This document shows positions 9,368 to 17,318 of a stretch of DNA of 64,000 nt, piece after piece; position 1 is the first letter of the stretch; each line of letters opens with the position of its first letter. The DNA is taken from the NCBI RefSeq assembly GCF_020037015.1, contig NZ_JAIQDE010000015.1, forward strand, positions 140,941-204,940, in the 5' to 3' direction. The stretch comes from Corallococcus sp. AS-1-6. Its GTDB lineage: Bacteria; Myxococcota; Myxococcia; Myxococcales; Myxococcaceae. Position numbers and translations under genes: made by a program. The notes under the pieces were generated by a model. The model was given only the letters and a program-made list of their open reading frames with translations. It was not told where the DNA came from and searched no databases.

Positions 9368-11221
9368 TCAGCGCTTCGTGCTGGTGAGCTGTTCCTCGAG
9401 GGTGGCGCGGACCTTGGGATACAATTCCTGCCTGCTGATGGAGTGCGAGACCCGCATGAAATAGGACAAGCCTCCATAGGATACGGGAGGCGTGAAGTCC
9501 CGCTTTGCAAGCGCCAGTGGGGCGGGTTGGGCGTTCTGATACGGGAAACGCAAGCTGGTCTGCCCTTGAATCGTCTGCAGGATGGGCGAAGACAGGGGAG
9601 TGACCTCCAGTTGCCCGACGCCTCGCTCCTTGAGGATGCCAACGTAGGTTTCGGCAACGGAGCACAATTCGGCCAGCGCGGCGACCGCTGGAATGCTGAT
9701 CAGTGCACCGGCCTCGCGGAAGAGTTTGACGGGATCGGTTGGAAGCGTCAGCAGGCTCGATGGCAGGATCTTGTTTGCCTTCAGCAAGACCACGAGCGCG
9801 TCCAGGATGCGCCGGAAGGTGACGACGGTTTCTCCCCACTCGGAGATCATCCCGCTGACGGGGGTGTGGTTGGCCAGAAGGGTGAAGATGAGGTCCATCA
9901 GGTCGGTTCGACTTGAGGACCTGGCGTACCTGGCCTCGCATTTCTCCAGGCGTCCCACGAACTTGTCGTAGGCCGTGTCGAGGTGGAACTGGGCGTAGGC
10001 GTCTTCCTTGGTGACGTCGACGTCGATGATGCGGGTCGCGAAGGGCGTCTTGGCGTACTGGGCGGCCGGGGATGCGCTGGTGTTGTCGAAGCTCTGGAGC
10101 TGATTCTCGAAGGTGGCGGCGATCAGATCGCAAAGCGGGCCGCTCAGGGTCTTGGGATTGACTTGGAGGAACCGGGAGAGCGCCCTCAGGAACCTGGCGG
10201 CGTGCAGGTCGTCGAAGAATCCCATGAGCGGGTATTGCCCGCTGCTCCGGCGTGCTTCGAAGGCCTTGAGGGTCGGGTGCAGGCTTGTTTCGAGCGCTAG
10301 CAGCTCGGCCTGGAAGCGGTTGGCGAGCTCGTTGTTGATGATCTGCCGCTTCTTGATGAGCTTGCCTGCGAGTTCGGCGGGCTCATTGAAGGTGATGACG
10401 TTGTTGAGCGCGCAGACGACCTCGCGAGCCTTGGCGATGGTGCCCTGGACGTTTTTTATCGCGCTGATGCAGTTGTCGTAGAGCGCCTTCCCCTTGGTGG
10501 GGTCCATCAAGAGCTTCAGGTTGATTCCAAGGGACTTGTCTGTGTCATGGGGCCGGGTGGACTTGAAGGCGCTCTCGAGGACGCTGGTCTTGAAGGTGAC
10601 TTTCGAGAGCTGCGCGGAGAAGTCGTTGAACTCCGCCCGTTGAAAGGCGTCATGAAATGGCAGGAGCGAAAAATCGGCGATGACCCGCTGTGTCAAGTCG
10701 TACTTGTTGTGGACGTTGATGATCTTGCAGTCCGGGTGAAGCGGCTGGGTGTTGACCTGGTGCTGCCTGGTGAAGAACGGCGTCGAGAGATAGGTGATGC
10801 TGCGGATCTTCCATTGGCGCGGCCACGTCTTGGCGGCTTGTTCCGTGAGCTCGTTGATGACGTTCCCGCCATGGGAGTGGCCAATGAGATGGAACGCCAC
10901 TTCGCGGCCAAGGAAGCCCTTGTAGTAGGCGCTTTGTCCCCCGGAGCCACAGAGGCGGTTGGCGAGGTAGGTCCCGGCGACCTCGCGGTTGGTGGCGCCA
11001 TTGTCTCCAGTCCATCCATGGGCCGTGAAGACATGGACGTTGGTGTATCGCCGGCGCAGGTCCTCGATGGTCTTGCGCAAGCCGATGTTCTCTTGCCAGT
11101 ACCAATCTGGGTCGAGCATCTTCGTGCTGCGTTGATAGCTCGCGGAGCGGGCCTTCAGGTCGCTGTTGACCGGGTCCACTGTTCCGCTCACCAAGACAAT
11201 GATGTTGGGGACGTCAGACAT
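9368..11221 (-). CDS. Alpha/beta-hydrolase (lipase-like), candidate T6SS effector
   Basis: The start at 11221 has GAGGGA upstream; the longer open frame runs into the preceding gene. The 617-residue product has no signal peptide. Its first 200 residues look like an alpha/beta hydrolase: strand IIVLVSGT, an oxyanion-region AHGWTGDNG, and the nucleophile elbow GHSHGG (Ser116). A candidate acid residue lies in INVHNKYD. The remaining 400 residues are mostly helical and unrecognised. GHSHGG elbows occur in lipases, including several T6SS phospholipase effectors. The gene is the last of the minus-strand T6SS operon, 28 bases after the large repeat lipoprotein. Its base composition is visibly less GC-rich than its neighbours. 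Effector function is inferred from position and motif only. Confidence 0.75.
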   Translation of the reverse strand: MSDVPNIIVLVSGTVDPVNSDLKARSASYQRSTKMLDPDWYWQENIGLRKTIEDLRRRYTNVHVFTAHGWTGDNGATNREVAGTYLANRLCGSGGQSAYYKGFLGREVAFHLIGHSHGGNVINELTEQAAKTWPRQWKIRSITYLSTPFFTRQHQVNTQPLHPDCKIINVHNKYDLTQRVIADFSLLPFHDAFQRAEFNDFSAQLSKVTFKTSVLESAFKSTRPHDTDKSLGINLKLLMDPTKGKALYDNCISAIKNVQGTIAKAREVVCALNNVITFNEPAELAGKLIKKRQIINNELANRFQAELLALETSLHPTLKAFEARRSSGQYPLMGFFDDLHAARFLRALSRFLQVNPKTLSGPLCDLIAATFENQLQSFDNTSASPAAQYAKTPFATRIIDVDVTKEDAYAQFHLDTAYDKFVGRLEKCEARYARSSSRTDLMDLIFTLLANHTPVSGMISEWGETVVTFRRILDALVVLLKANKILPSSLLTLPTDPVKLFREAGALISIPAVAALAELCSVAETYVGILKERGVGQLEVTPLSSPILQTIQGQTSLRFPYQNAQPAPLALAKRDFTPPVSYGGLSYFMRVSHSISRQELYPKVRATLEEQLTSTKR

Positions 11222-11249
11222 GGGTTCCCTCGCTCTCCGACTCGCTGAC

Positions 11250-14200
11250 TCAGCCTCGTTGCTGCGTCCGCCGCGTCTGACGTGCCAGCCCCAGTCCCAG
11301 CAGGAGCAGCAGGGCCAGTGCCGCGCCTCCATCCCCGCTGGTCCCACAGGCGCAGCCGCCGCCCGTGCCTCCCAGGGTCCTGGCCTGGCCCTTCAGCGTG
11401 AGCGTGGCCTCCGCCGTCGTCTCTCCTCGCAGGCGCAGCTTCAGCGTGCCCTCCGCGGGGCCTCCCACCTGGCCCCGGAAGGTGACGCCCACCGTCGTCT
11501 GGGCTCCCGGCGCCAGCTCCGCGTCCAGCGCGCTTGCGTCGATTTCGAACGCCGGGTTGGTGTTCTCCACCACGCTCAAGCGCGCCGGTGACGCGGACTG
11601 GTTCGTGAGCGTCACCGTGCGCGGCGCGCTGGTGGCGCCAATGTCCACCCAGCCCAGGTCCAGCTCCAGCGGCTCGAGGGTCAGGAAGCTGGCCACGGAG
11701 ATTCCCGACAGGGCCACCAGCGCCGCGCGCTCCTGGTCCTTCGTGCCCAGGACCAGCGTCGCCTTCGCCGCGCCAATCTGCGTCGTGTCGTACTTCAGGT
11801 CCAACGTCAGCGAGTCACCCTGCGGCAGGGCGCGGCCCTCCGCTCCCAGGACGGGAGACACCACCAGGAAGCTCGCGGCCTGCGGCCCCTCCACCTTGGG
11901 GGGCATCACCAGCAGCTCCTGCGTGCTGTCATTGGTGAGCACCACCTTCGCCGTCGCCGGCTCCGCCTGGCGCACGGTGCCGAAGTCCAGCGAACGGTTG
12001 AGCGCGCGGAACACCGTGGAGAGCCCCCGGCCCGACAACGACACCTGCGCATCCGGCGACTCGAGGTCGTCCGTCACCACCAGGAGGTTGGCCTTGGACG
12101 TGACGTCCGGGCGGGGGACGAACTTGATGAAGACGTCCTTCGAGGCCTGGGCCGCCAACGTGAAGGGCAACGTCGGCGCCGAATCCAGGCTGAAGTGCGA
12201 GGGCTCGGAGTTCTCCGCCGCGCCGATGATCTCCAGCCCCCTCACCACCAACGGCTGGAGGGATTCATTGGTGAGCCGCACGAAGCGGATCGCCGAGGCG
12301 GAGGACTCCGCCACCCGCGCGCCGAACTCCAGCGTGGGGGTGGACAGGCTGAGCTGGTTCGTCCGTCCACGGCCCGCCAGCGTCACGAGCATGGTGCTCG
12401 CCTGGCTGTCTTCGGAGTTGATGCGCAGGACCGCGTTGAAGCGCCGCTGTGCGTCCGGCCGGAACTGAACCGACACATCCAGGGTGCCACCCGCGTTCAG
12501 CGCCAGGGGCAGCGTCGGCTTCTGCAGGATGAACGCCTTCGCGTCCTCCGCGTCCAGCGAGATGTCCTTCACGATGAGCGTGCTCGCCTCCATGCCGCTC
12601 CCGGCGTCCGTGCCCGCGTCCGCGGCTCCGCCTGGAGCGACATGCGTCAGCCTCAGCCCGATGCCATCCGACGTCGTGTTCACCCGCGTCCCACCGAAGT
12701 CCAGCGAGCCGTCAAAGGCCTGGCCGTCCCGGCGTGTCACCGCGAGCTTCGCCAGCGTGGCCGTTGCCTGGAGGGTGAGCTCCAGCGGAGGCTGGGGGGA
12801 CGCCTCCACCCGCACCGTGGCCTTGGCCGTGCGGAGTCCTCCCGTCGACCCCTGCGGCGTGAAACGCAGCTTCACCAGGGCGCTGCCATTCGCGGGCACC
12901 TTGGGCAGCGTCTCCTGCACGGAGAACTCCGAGCTCCCCGCCGGCAGCGTCACGGAGATGTTCGCGTCGGTGATGCCGGTGTTGGTCACCGTCACCGTCT
13001 TCTCCACGAACGAGCCGAAGTTCACCCGCCCGAAGTCGATGTTGGTGGGCGACAGGCTCACGCCGCCCACTCCTTCCACGACCACCTTCACGCTGGTGGA
13101 CGACGGCTCCGCGTTGCTGGAGATGATCAGGTTGCGCTCGACGGTGAGGAGCTGGGTGGGCTTCGCCGAGACGTAGAAGGCATGCGCGCCGCCGGGCTCC
13201 ACCGTGAAGGCGGGAACGACGGCGCTCAGGGTGGAGGGGCACGCCGTGGTCTTCTGCGTGTTGTCACGCAGGCAGAACTGGTCCGGGACCGACACGGAGT
13301 AGACAACCAACGGGGCCCTGCCGTCGTTCTTCACCACCAGCGGCTGCGGATCCCCTTCGACGGTGATGGCTTGAGGCGCGAACTCGGGGGCGCCACCGGG
13401 CAGCACCATCACGGGCGTGGTGCCTCGGCCCGAGACCTGGATGGTCTGGTCCGTGCTGTCGTTCGAGTTGCTCAGCACGTGCACGGTGCCCGTCACATCC
13501 TGCGCGGACTCAGGGCGGAAGATGACGTCCAGCAGCGCGACCTCGTTCCGCTCCAGGCGGACGGGGAACTGCTGGTTGTTCTGCAGCCGGGCCGTGAAGA
13601 AGCCGCTTCCTATCGCATTGTTGATGGTGAGCGGGGCGGAGCCGATGTTCGTCAGCGTGACGGTCTGCGTGCTGGACGTCAGCCGGGGGACGTCATTGAA
13701 GACCAGCAGGTTCTTGTTCATCTGCATCTGCGCGACCGCGGCGACACCGGACAGCTTGACGACCAGGCTGGCCGTGGCAGGCGCCTTCGTGGCGAGCGTG
13801 AGGTTGGCGGAGTAGTTGCCGGAGAGCTGGGGGGCGAACGTGATCTCGATCTGGCGTGAGCCGTTCACCGGGACGATGGGGTTGGGCCAGCCGAGGACGT
13901 CGATGTTGAACGTCCCGAGGTTCGCGGCCACCTCCGCCAGGTCCACATCCACATGCCCTGTGTTGAGGATGTTCAGGGGCAGCACGGCGGAGCTGCCGGG
14001 CTGCGTGGCGGCGAAGTTCACGGCATCCGTCGAGGTGATGAACCTGGCCTCCGCGCCAATGCCTCGCAGCGGGAAGTTGCGGGTCGTGACGATGTTGCTC
14101 TGGGTGCCCTGGTAGGTGATCTCCAGGCTGGCCTCGTACTGCTGGTCCTCGATGTTGGGACTGAAGGTCACCCGGAAGGGCTGGGGCCGCTTGGCACCCC

Positions 14201-16796
14201 GCGCGAGCTCGGGCTCGGAGGCGGTGACCGGATCCACGGCGAACGCCGTGCCGGACGGCTGGATGCGGATCTGGGTGACCTTCAGCGGCTCGGAGGCGGT
14301 GCTGCTGTTGCTCACGTTGAGGCTGAGGTTGACGTGGGTGCTCCGGTTCTGCCTGTAACCAAAGTTGATCTCGGTCCCGGTGAAGATGGCGTTGGGGCCG
14401 TTGGAGTTGCCCTTGACGATGAGCACGGGCGGGAGCTGCCGGTCATTCGTGGTGTAGAAGCGCACCCGCGTCTCCAGGTCGCCCGTGCTGGTCAGGGGAC
14501 GGAAGCGCACCTTCACCTTGGTCTCCCCGCCCGGCTGCACGGTCTGGGGCAGGAAGTCGACCACCTGGAACAGGGCGTCGCTCTCCGGGATGACCTTCGA
14601 CAGGAACAGGGCCTGGTTGCCGGTGTTGCGCAAGGTCGCGTCGGCCGTGGACTCGCCTCCGGGAGCGACGTTGGGCAACGGCAGGGGGTTGGTGACCAGG
14701 GTCAGCTCCGGCGCGAGCGCCCGGCCGGTGATGGTCACGGAAGGCGCGGGCTGCGAGGCATCCGTCTGGAGTTGGAGCGTCTTCGAGAACAGACCCGAGG
14801 AGGTCGCGGCGAAGGTCACCGTCACCGGGGCCGTCCCCCCGTTCTTCGGGAGCGTCAGTCCCTCCGCCGGGATGCCGGAGACCGAGAAGGGGTCCAGGAG
14901 GCCGGAGGAGACGGGGAACACCTTGATGGGCCAGTTGCTGCTGTTCGAGAGGATGACCTGCTGGGTCAGGGGCTGGTCGCCCACCGTGTAGTCAGCGAAG
15001 GTCAGCGTGGTCGCGCTGACGCCCAGCGAGGTCTTTCGCGCGGTGCCATGCAGGGGCACGGTGGAGACACAGGACGTCGTGGGCGACGTGCCGAAGGTGA
15101 GCACGCCATCCACGGCGCCGCTCTCATTGGCGCCGGGGTTGAACGTGATGAAGAGCTCACGTCCCGCCGGGCCTGGGGCCAGCGTGAACGCCGCGCTGGG
15201 GCTCACGGAGAAGGCGCTGCCGCCCGTGGTCACCGTGGGCGTCACCGTCAGCGAGACGTTCCCCGTGTTGGTCACCGTCACCTTCTGCTGCTCACTGCCC
15301 ACGTCTCCTGCCTCCTGCTCGGCGAAGACGAACGAAAGCGGGGAGATGCCCAGACAGGCATTGCCGGGCGTCGTCGTGCCGGACAGGTTGAGCTCGGGCG
15401 CGGCGGTGTCGTTGCTGGTGAAGGTGAGCTTGCCGCTCGTGGCGCTCGTCGGCGTCGGGTGGAACGTCAACTGGAGGCGCTGGGTGTCTCCGGGCGCGAG
15501 GCTGAAGGGGCCCGCGGTATCCACCCGGAAGGGAGAGCCCGCGGGCAGCGTCAGGGCGGTCACCTTGAGCAGGCTGTCCCCGCCGTTCTTGACCGTGACC
15601 TCCTGGGGCGCGCTGTCGGTGTTGAACGGGGTCTCTTCGAAGGCCACGTCCGTGCGGCTCAGGACGAGCTTCGGGCTGGACGGCGTGCCGCCGGTCAGGG
15701 TGACGGCGGGCACGTCGGCGCTGTTGATGGTGAAGCTGAGGGTGTGCGTCCAGTTGCCCGTCGCCGTGGGGCGGAACGTCAGCTTCAGCCGCTGGGTGTC
15801 TCCCTTCGCCAGGCTGAAGGGGCCCGCGGTGTCCACGCGGAACGGTGAGCCGGCGGGCAGCTTCAACTGGGTCACCGTGAGCAGGGCGTCGCCGTCGTTC
15901 CGGACGGTGACCTCCTGGGTGGCGCTGTCGGTGTTCACCGGCGTCTGCTCGAAGGCCACGGAGGCGCGGCTCACATAGAGCTTCGCGGGGGACAGCCCCT
16001 CTCCGGTGAGCGCGGCGGAGGGCGGGGTGGGGCACACGACGGAGGAGCTCGTCAGGAAGAGCGAACCGGAGAGGGGGCCCAGGTCATCGACGGTCAAGGG
16101 GTTGAAGCTCACCACGAGCGTCTTCGAGCTGGCGGGCGCGAGGGTCACCGAGGCGCCGGACACGCTGAAGGGGGCCGTGGCGGAGGGCTCCATCGTGAAG
16201 TTCGTATTGCCCAGGTTCATCACCGTGATGTTGCGCGGTGTCGAAGTCCCCAGCTCACGGGCGCCAAACGCCACGGACGTCTGGCCGAGCACGATGAGCG
16301 GGCCCGAGGCCTTTCCATCCAGCGTCACGACGATGGACGGGGCGGCGGGATCATTCGTGTAGAGCGTCAGCGTGCCTTGGGCGGTCCCGGGCTGGAGCGG
16401 AGCAAAGCCGATGCGCACGGTCATCGCGTCCGTGCTGCTCACGGGCGTGATGGGCACGGAGCAGTTGGTGTCGCAGCGGTTGAGCGCCGTGTCGTAGATG
16501 CCGTTGAAGGTGAAGCCCCCGGTGGTGGTCACCCGGTGGACCGTGAGCGCCGTGCTGCCGGTGTTGAACAGCTTGATGGACTTCTGCCTCGGCGCGCACG
16601 GAGCCTGGTCGCCGAAGTCGACGGCGGTCTCCGACACGCTGAGCGAGGCCGCGGGATCCGCGGGGAGCAGTGCGGCACCTTGGTCCCGGACACGCGCATC
16701 CCTGCTGTCCGCGACAGCGGGGGGCTTCTCCGCCTCGGGACCGCAGGCGGTCAGGACGCACAGTGCAGCCGTCAGGATGAGCAGGATGCGTTGCAT
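11250..16796 (-). CDS. Giant Hydin/ASPM-repeat (choice-of-anchor D) lipoprotein with MYXO-CTERM tail
   Basis: The 1848-residue protein begins with a lipoprotein signal (lipobox VLTAC, Cys18). It continues with roughly fifteen immunoglobulin-like modules of about 110 residues of the ASPM/SPD-2/Hydin or choice-of-anchor D type. Each shows strands such as VDFGDQAPC..KSIKLFNTGSTAL and a VTFxP motif. The C-terminus is a MYXO-CTERM-like tripartite tail: glycine-rich GGGCACGTSGDGG, a Leu/Ala membrane helix (ALALLLLLGLGLA) and a basic end (RQTRRTQQRG). In myxobacteria such tails mark proteins for surface sorting. Two adjacent modules are nearly identical tandem copies. It starts 9 bases after tssJ and is followed closely by the hydrolase, so it is probably co-transcribed with the T6SS genes. 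Its role there is unknown. Confidence 0.85.
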   Translation of the reverse strand: MQRILLILTAALCVLTACGPEAEKPPAVADSRDARVRDQGAALLPADPAASLSVSETAVDFGDQAPCAPRQKSIKLFNTGSTALTVHRVTTTGGFTFNGIYDTALNRCDTNCSVPITPVSSTDAMTVRIGFAPLQPGTAQGTLTLYTNDPAAPSIVVTLDGKASGPLIVLGQTSVAFGARELGTSTPRNITVMNLGNTNFTMEPSATAPFSVSGASVTLAPASSKTLVVSFNPLTVDDLGPLSGSLFLTSSSVVCPTPPSAALTGEGLSPAKLYVSRASVAFEQTPVNTDSATQEVTVRNDGDALLTVTQLKLPAGSPFRVDTAGPFSLAKGDTQRLKLTFRPTATGNWTHTLSFTINSADVPAVTLTGGTPSSPKLVLSRTDVAFEETPFNTDSAPQEVTVKNGGDSLLKVTALTLPAGSPFRVDTAGPFSLAPGDTQRLQLTFHPTPTSATSGKLTFTSNDTAAPELNLSGTTTPGNACLGISPLSFVFAEQEAGDVGSEQQKVTVTNTGNVSLTVTPTVTTGGSAFSVSPSAAFTLAPGPAGRELFITFNPGANESGAVDGVLTFGTSPTTSCVSTVPLHGTARKTSLGVSATTLTFADYTVGDQPLTQQVILSNSSNWPIKVFPVSSGLLDPFSVSGIPAEGLTLPKNGGTAPVTVTFAATSSGLFSKTLQLQTDASQPAPSVTITGRALAPELTLVTNPLPLPNVAPGGESTADATLRNTGNQALFLSKVIPESDALFQVVDFLPQTVQPGGETKVKVRFRPLTSTGDLETRVRFYTTNDRQLPPVLIVKGNSNGPNAIFTGTEINFGYRQNRSTHVNLSLNVSNSSTASEPLKVTQIRIQPSGTAFAVDPVTASEPELARGAKRPQPFRVTFSPNIEDQQYEASLEITYQGTQSNIVTTRNFPLRGIGAEARFITSTDAVNFAATQPGSSAVLPLNILNTGHVDVDLAEVAANLGTFNIDVLGWPNPIVPVNGSRQIEITFAPQLSGNYSANLTLATKAPATASLVVKLSGVAAVAQMQMNKNLLVFNDVPRLTSSTQTVTLTNIGSAPLTINNAIGSGFFTARLQNNQQFPVRLERNEVALLDVIFRPESAQDVTGTVHVLSNSNDSTDQTIQVSGRGTTPVMVLPGGAPEFAPQAITVEGDPQPLVVKNDGRAPLVVYSVSVPDQFCLRDNTQKTTACPSTLSAVVPAFTVEPGGAHAFYVSAKPTQLLTVERNLIISSNAEPSSTSVKVVVEGVGGVSLSPTNIDFGRVNFGSFVEKTVTVTNTGITDANISVTLPAGSSEFSVQETLPKVPANGSALVKLRFTPQGSTGGLRTAKATVRVEASPQPPLELTLQATATLAKLAVTRRDGQAFDGSLDFGGTRVNTTSDGIGLRLTHVAPGGAADAGTDAGSGMEASTLIVKDISLDAEDAKAFILQKPTLPLALNAGGTLDVSVQFRPDAQRRFNAVLRINSEDSQASTMLVTLAGRGRTNQLSLSTPTLEFGARVAESSASAIRFVRLTNESLQPLVVRGLEIIGAAENSEPSHFSLDSAPTLPFTLAAQASKDVFIKFVPRPDVTSKANLLVVTDDLESPDAQVSLSGRGLSTVFRALNRSLDFGTVRQAEPATAKVVLTNDSTQELLVMPPKVEGPQAASFLVVSPVLGAEGRALPQGDSLTLDLKYDTTQIGAAKATLVLGTKDQERAALVALSGISVASFLTLEPLELDLGWVDIGATSAPRTVTLTNQSASPARLSVVENTNPAFEIDASALDAELAPGAQTTVGVTFRGQVGGPAEGTLKLRLRGETTAEATLTLKGQARTLGGTGGGCACGTSGDGGAALALLLLLGLGLARQTRRTQQRG
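15375..15988 (-). repeat. Tandem duplication of one Ig-like module (about 303 bp unit, two copies)
   Basis: Two consecutive modules of the giant lipoprotein share long identical stretches, for example LPAGSPFRVDTAGPFSLA in both, together with FNTDSA/VNTDSA and GDTQRL. On the DNA the matching segments near 15480-15550 and 15783-15860 are offset by about 303 bases. The other modules of the protein are much more diverged, so this is a recent in-frame duplication. Confidence 0.75.
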
Positions 16797-16805
16797 GAGG
16801 CGACC

Positions 16806-17318
16806 TCAGTTCTCGGCGTGGAGGGCCGGGGCCTTGGCGGAAGAGGAGGGTGGGGGCGTCGGCGCGGCGGGCGGCTCGGGCGGCTTCGCCGCGTCGTCGC
16901 CTTCCTTGGGCGCCGCGGGCTGCGTCCCCGTGCGGATGCGACCTTCGAGCAGCTCGATGTCCAGCGAGCCCGGCGCGGGCGTGTTCACGAACTGCTGCCA
17001 GGTGCCGTCCGGCGCGGTGAAGAGGAACGACACCGCCACCGGGGCGTTCTCCGGCAGCGGCACCTTCATGCGCTGCAGCGTCCCCGGGTAGATCAGCGCG
17101 GACAGCAGCACGTCCGCGTCCGGCTGGAAGATGCGCGCGGAGACCTCGCCGTAGGACTCCACGGCGAACTGCTTCGGGTCCACCTTGCGCACCAGCATGT
17201 ACAGCGGCCGGCCCTGGTTCGTCCCCGACGGGGCCTTCACGCTCAGGTGCAGCGTGCTCGGCTGGCACGCGGCCAGGAAACACAGCGCCAGGGGGATGCA
17301 GCCTGCCCACGGTTTCAT
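16806..17318 (-). CDS. tssJ: Type VI secretion outer-membrane lipoprotein TssJ
   Basis: The 170-residue protein carries a lipoprotein signal with lipobox FLAAC (Cys18) followed by Gln, which fits outer-membrane sorting. The following 110 residues match the TssJ transthyretin-like sandwich, with strands LHLSVKAPSGTN, PLYMLVRKVDP and a loop ending in PGTLQRMKV. A Pro/Ala-rich, charged C-terminal extension of about 40 residues (from GTQPAAPKEG) is unusual for TssJ. TssJ anchors the TssJLM membrane complex to the outer membrane. Its ATG overlaps the tssM stop by four bases, so the two are translationally coupled. Confidence 0.85.
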   Translation of the reverse strand: MKPWAGCIPLALCFLAACQPSTLHLSVKAPSGTNQGRPLYMLVRKVDPKQFAVESYGEVSARIFQPDADVLLSALIYPGTLQRMKVPLPENAPVAVSFLFTAPDGTWQQFVNTPAPGSLDIELLEGRIRTGTQPAAPKEGDDAAKPPEPPAAPTPPPSSSAKAPALHAEN

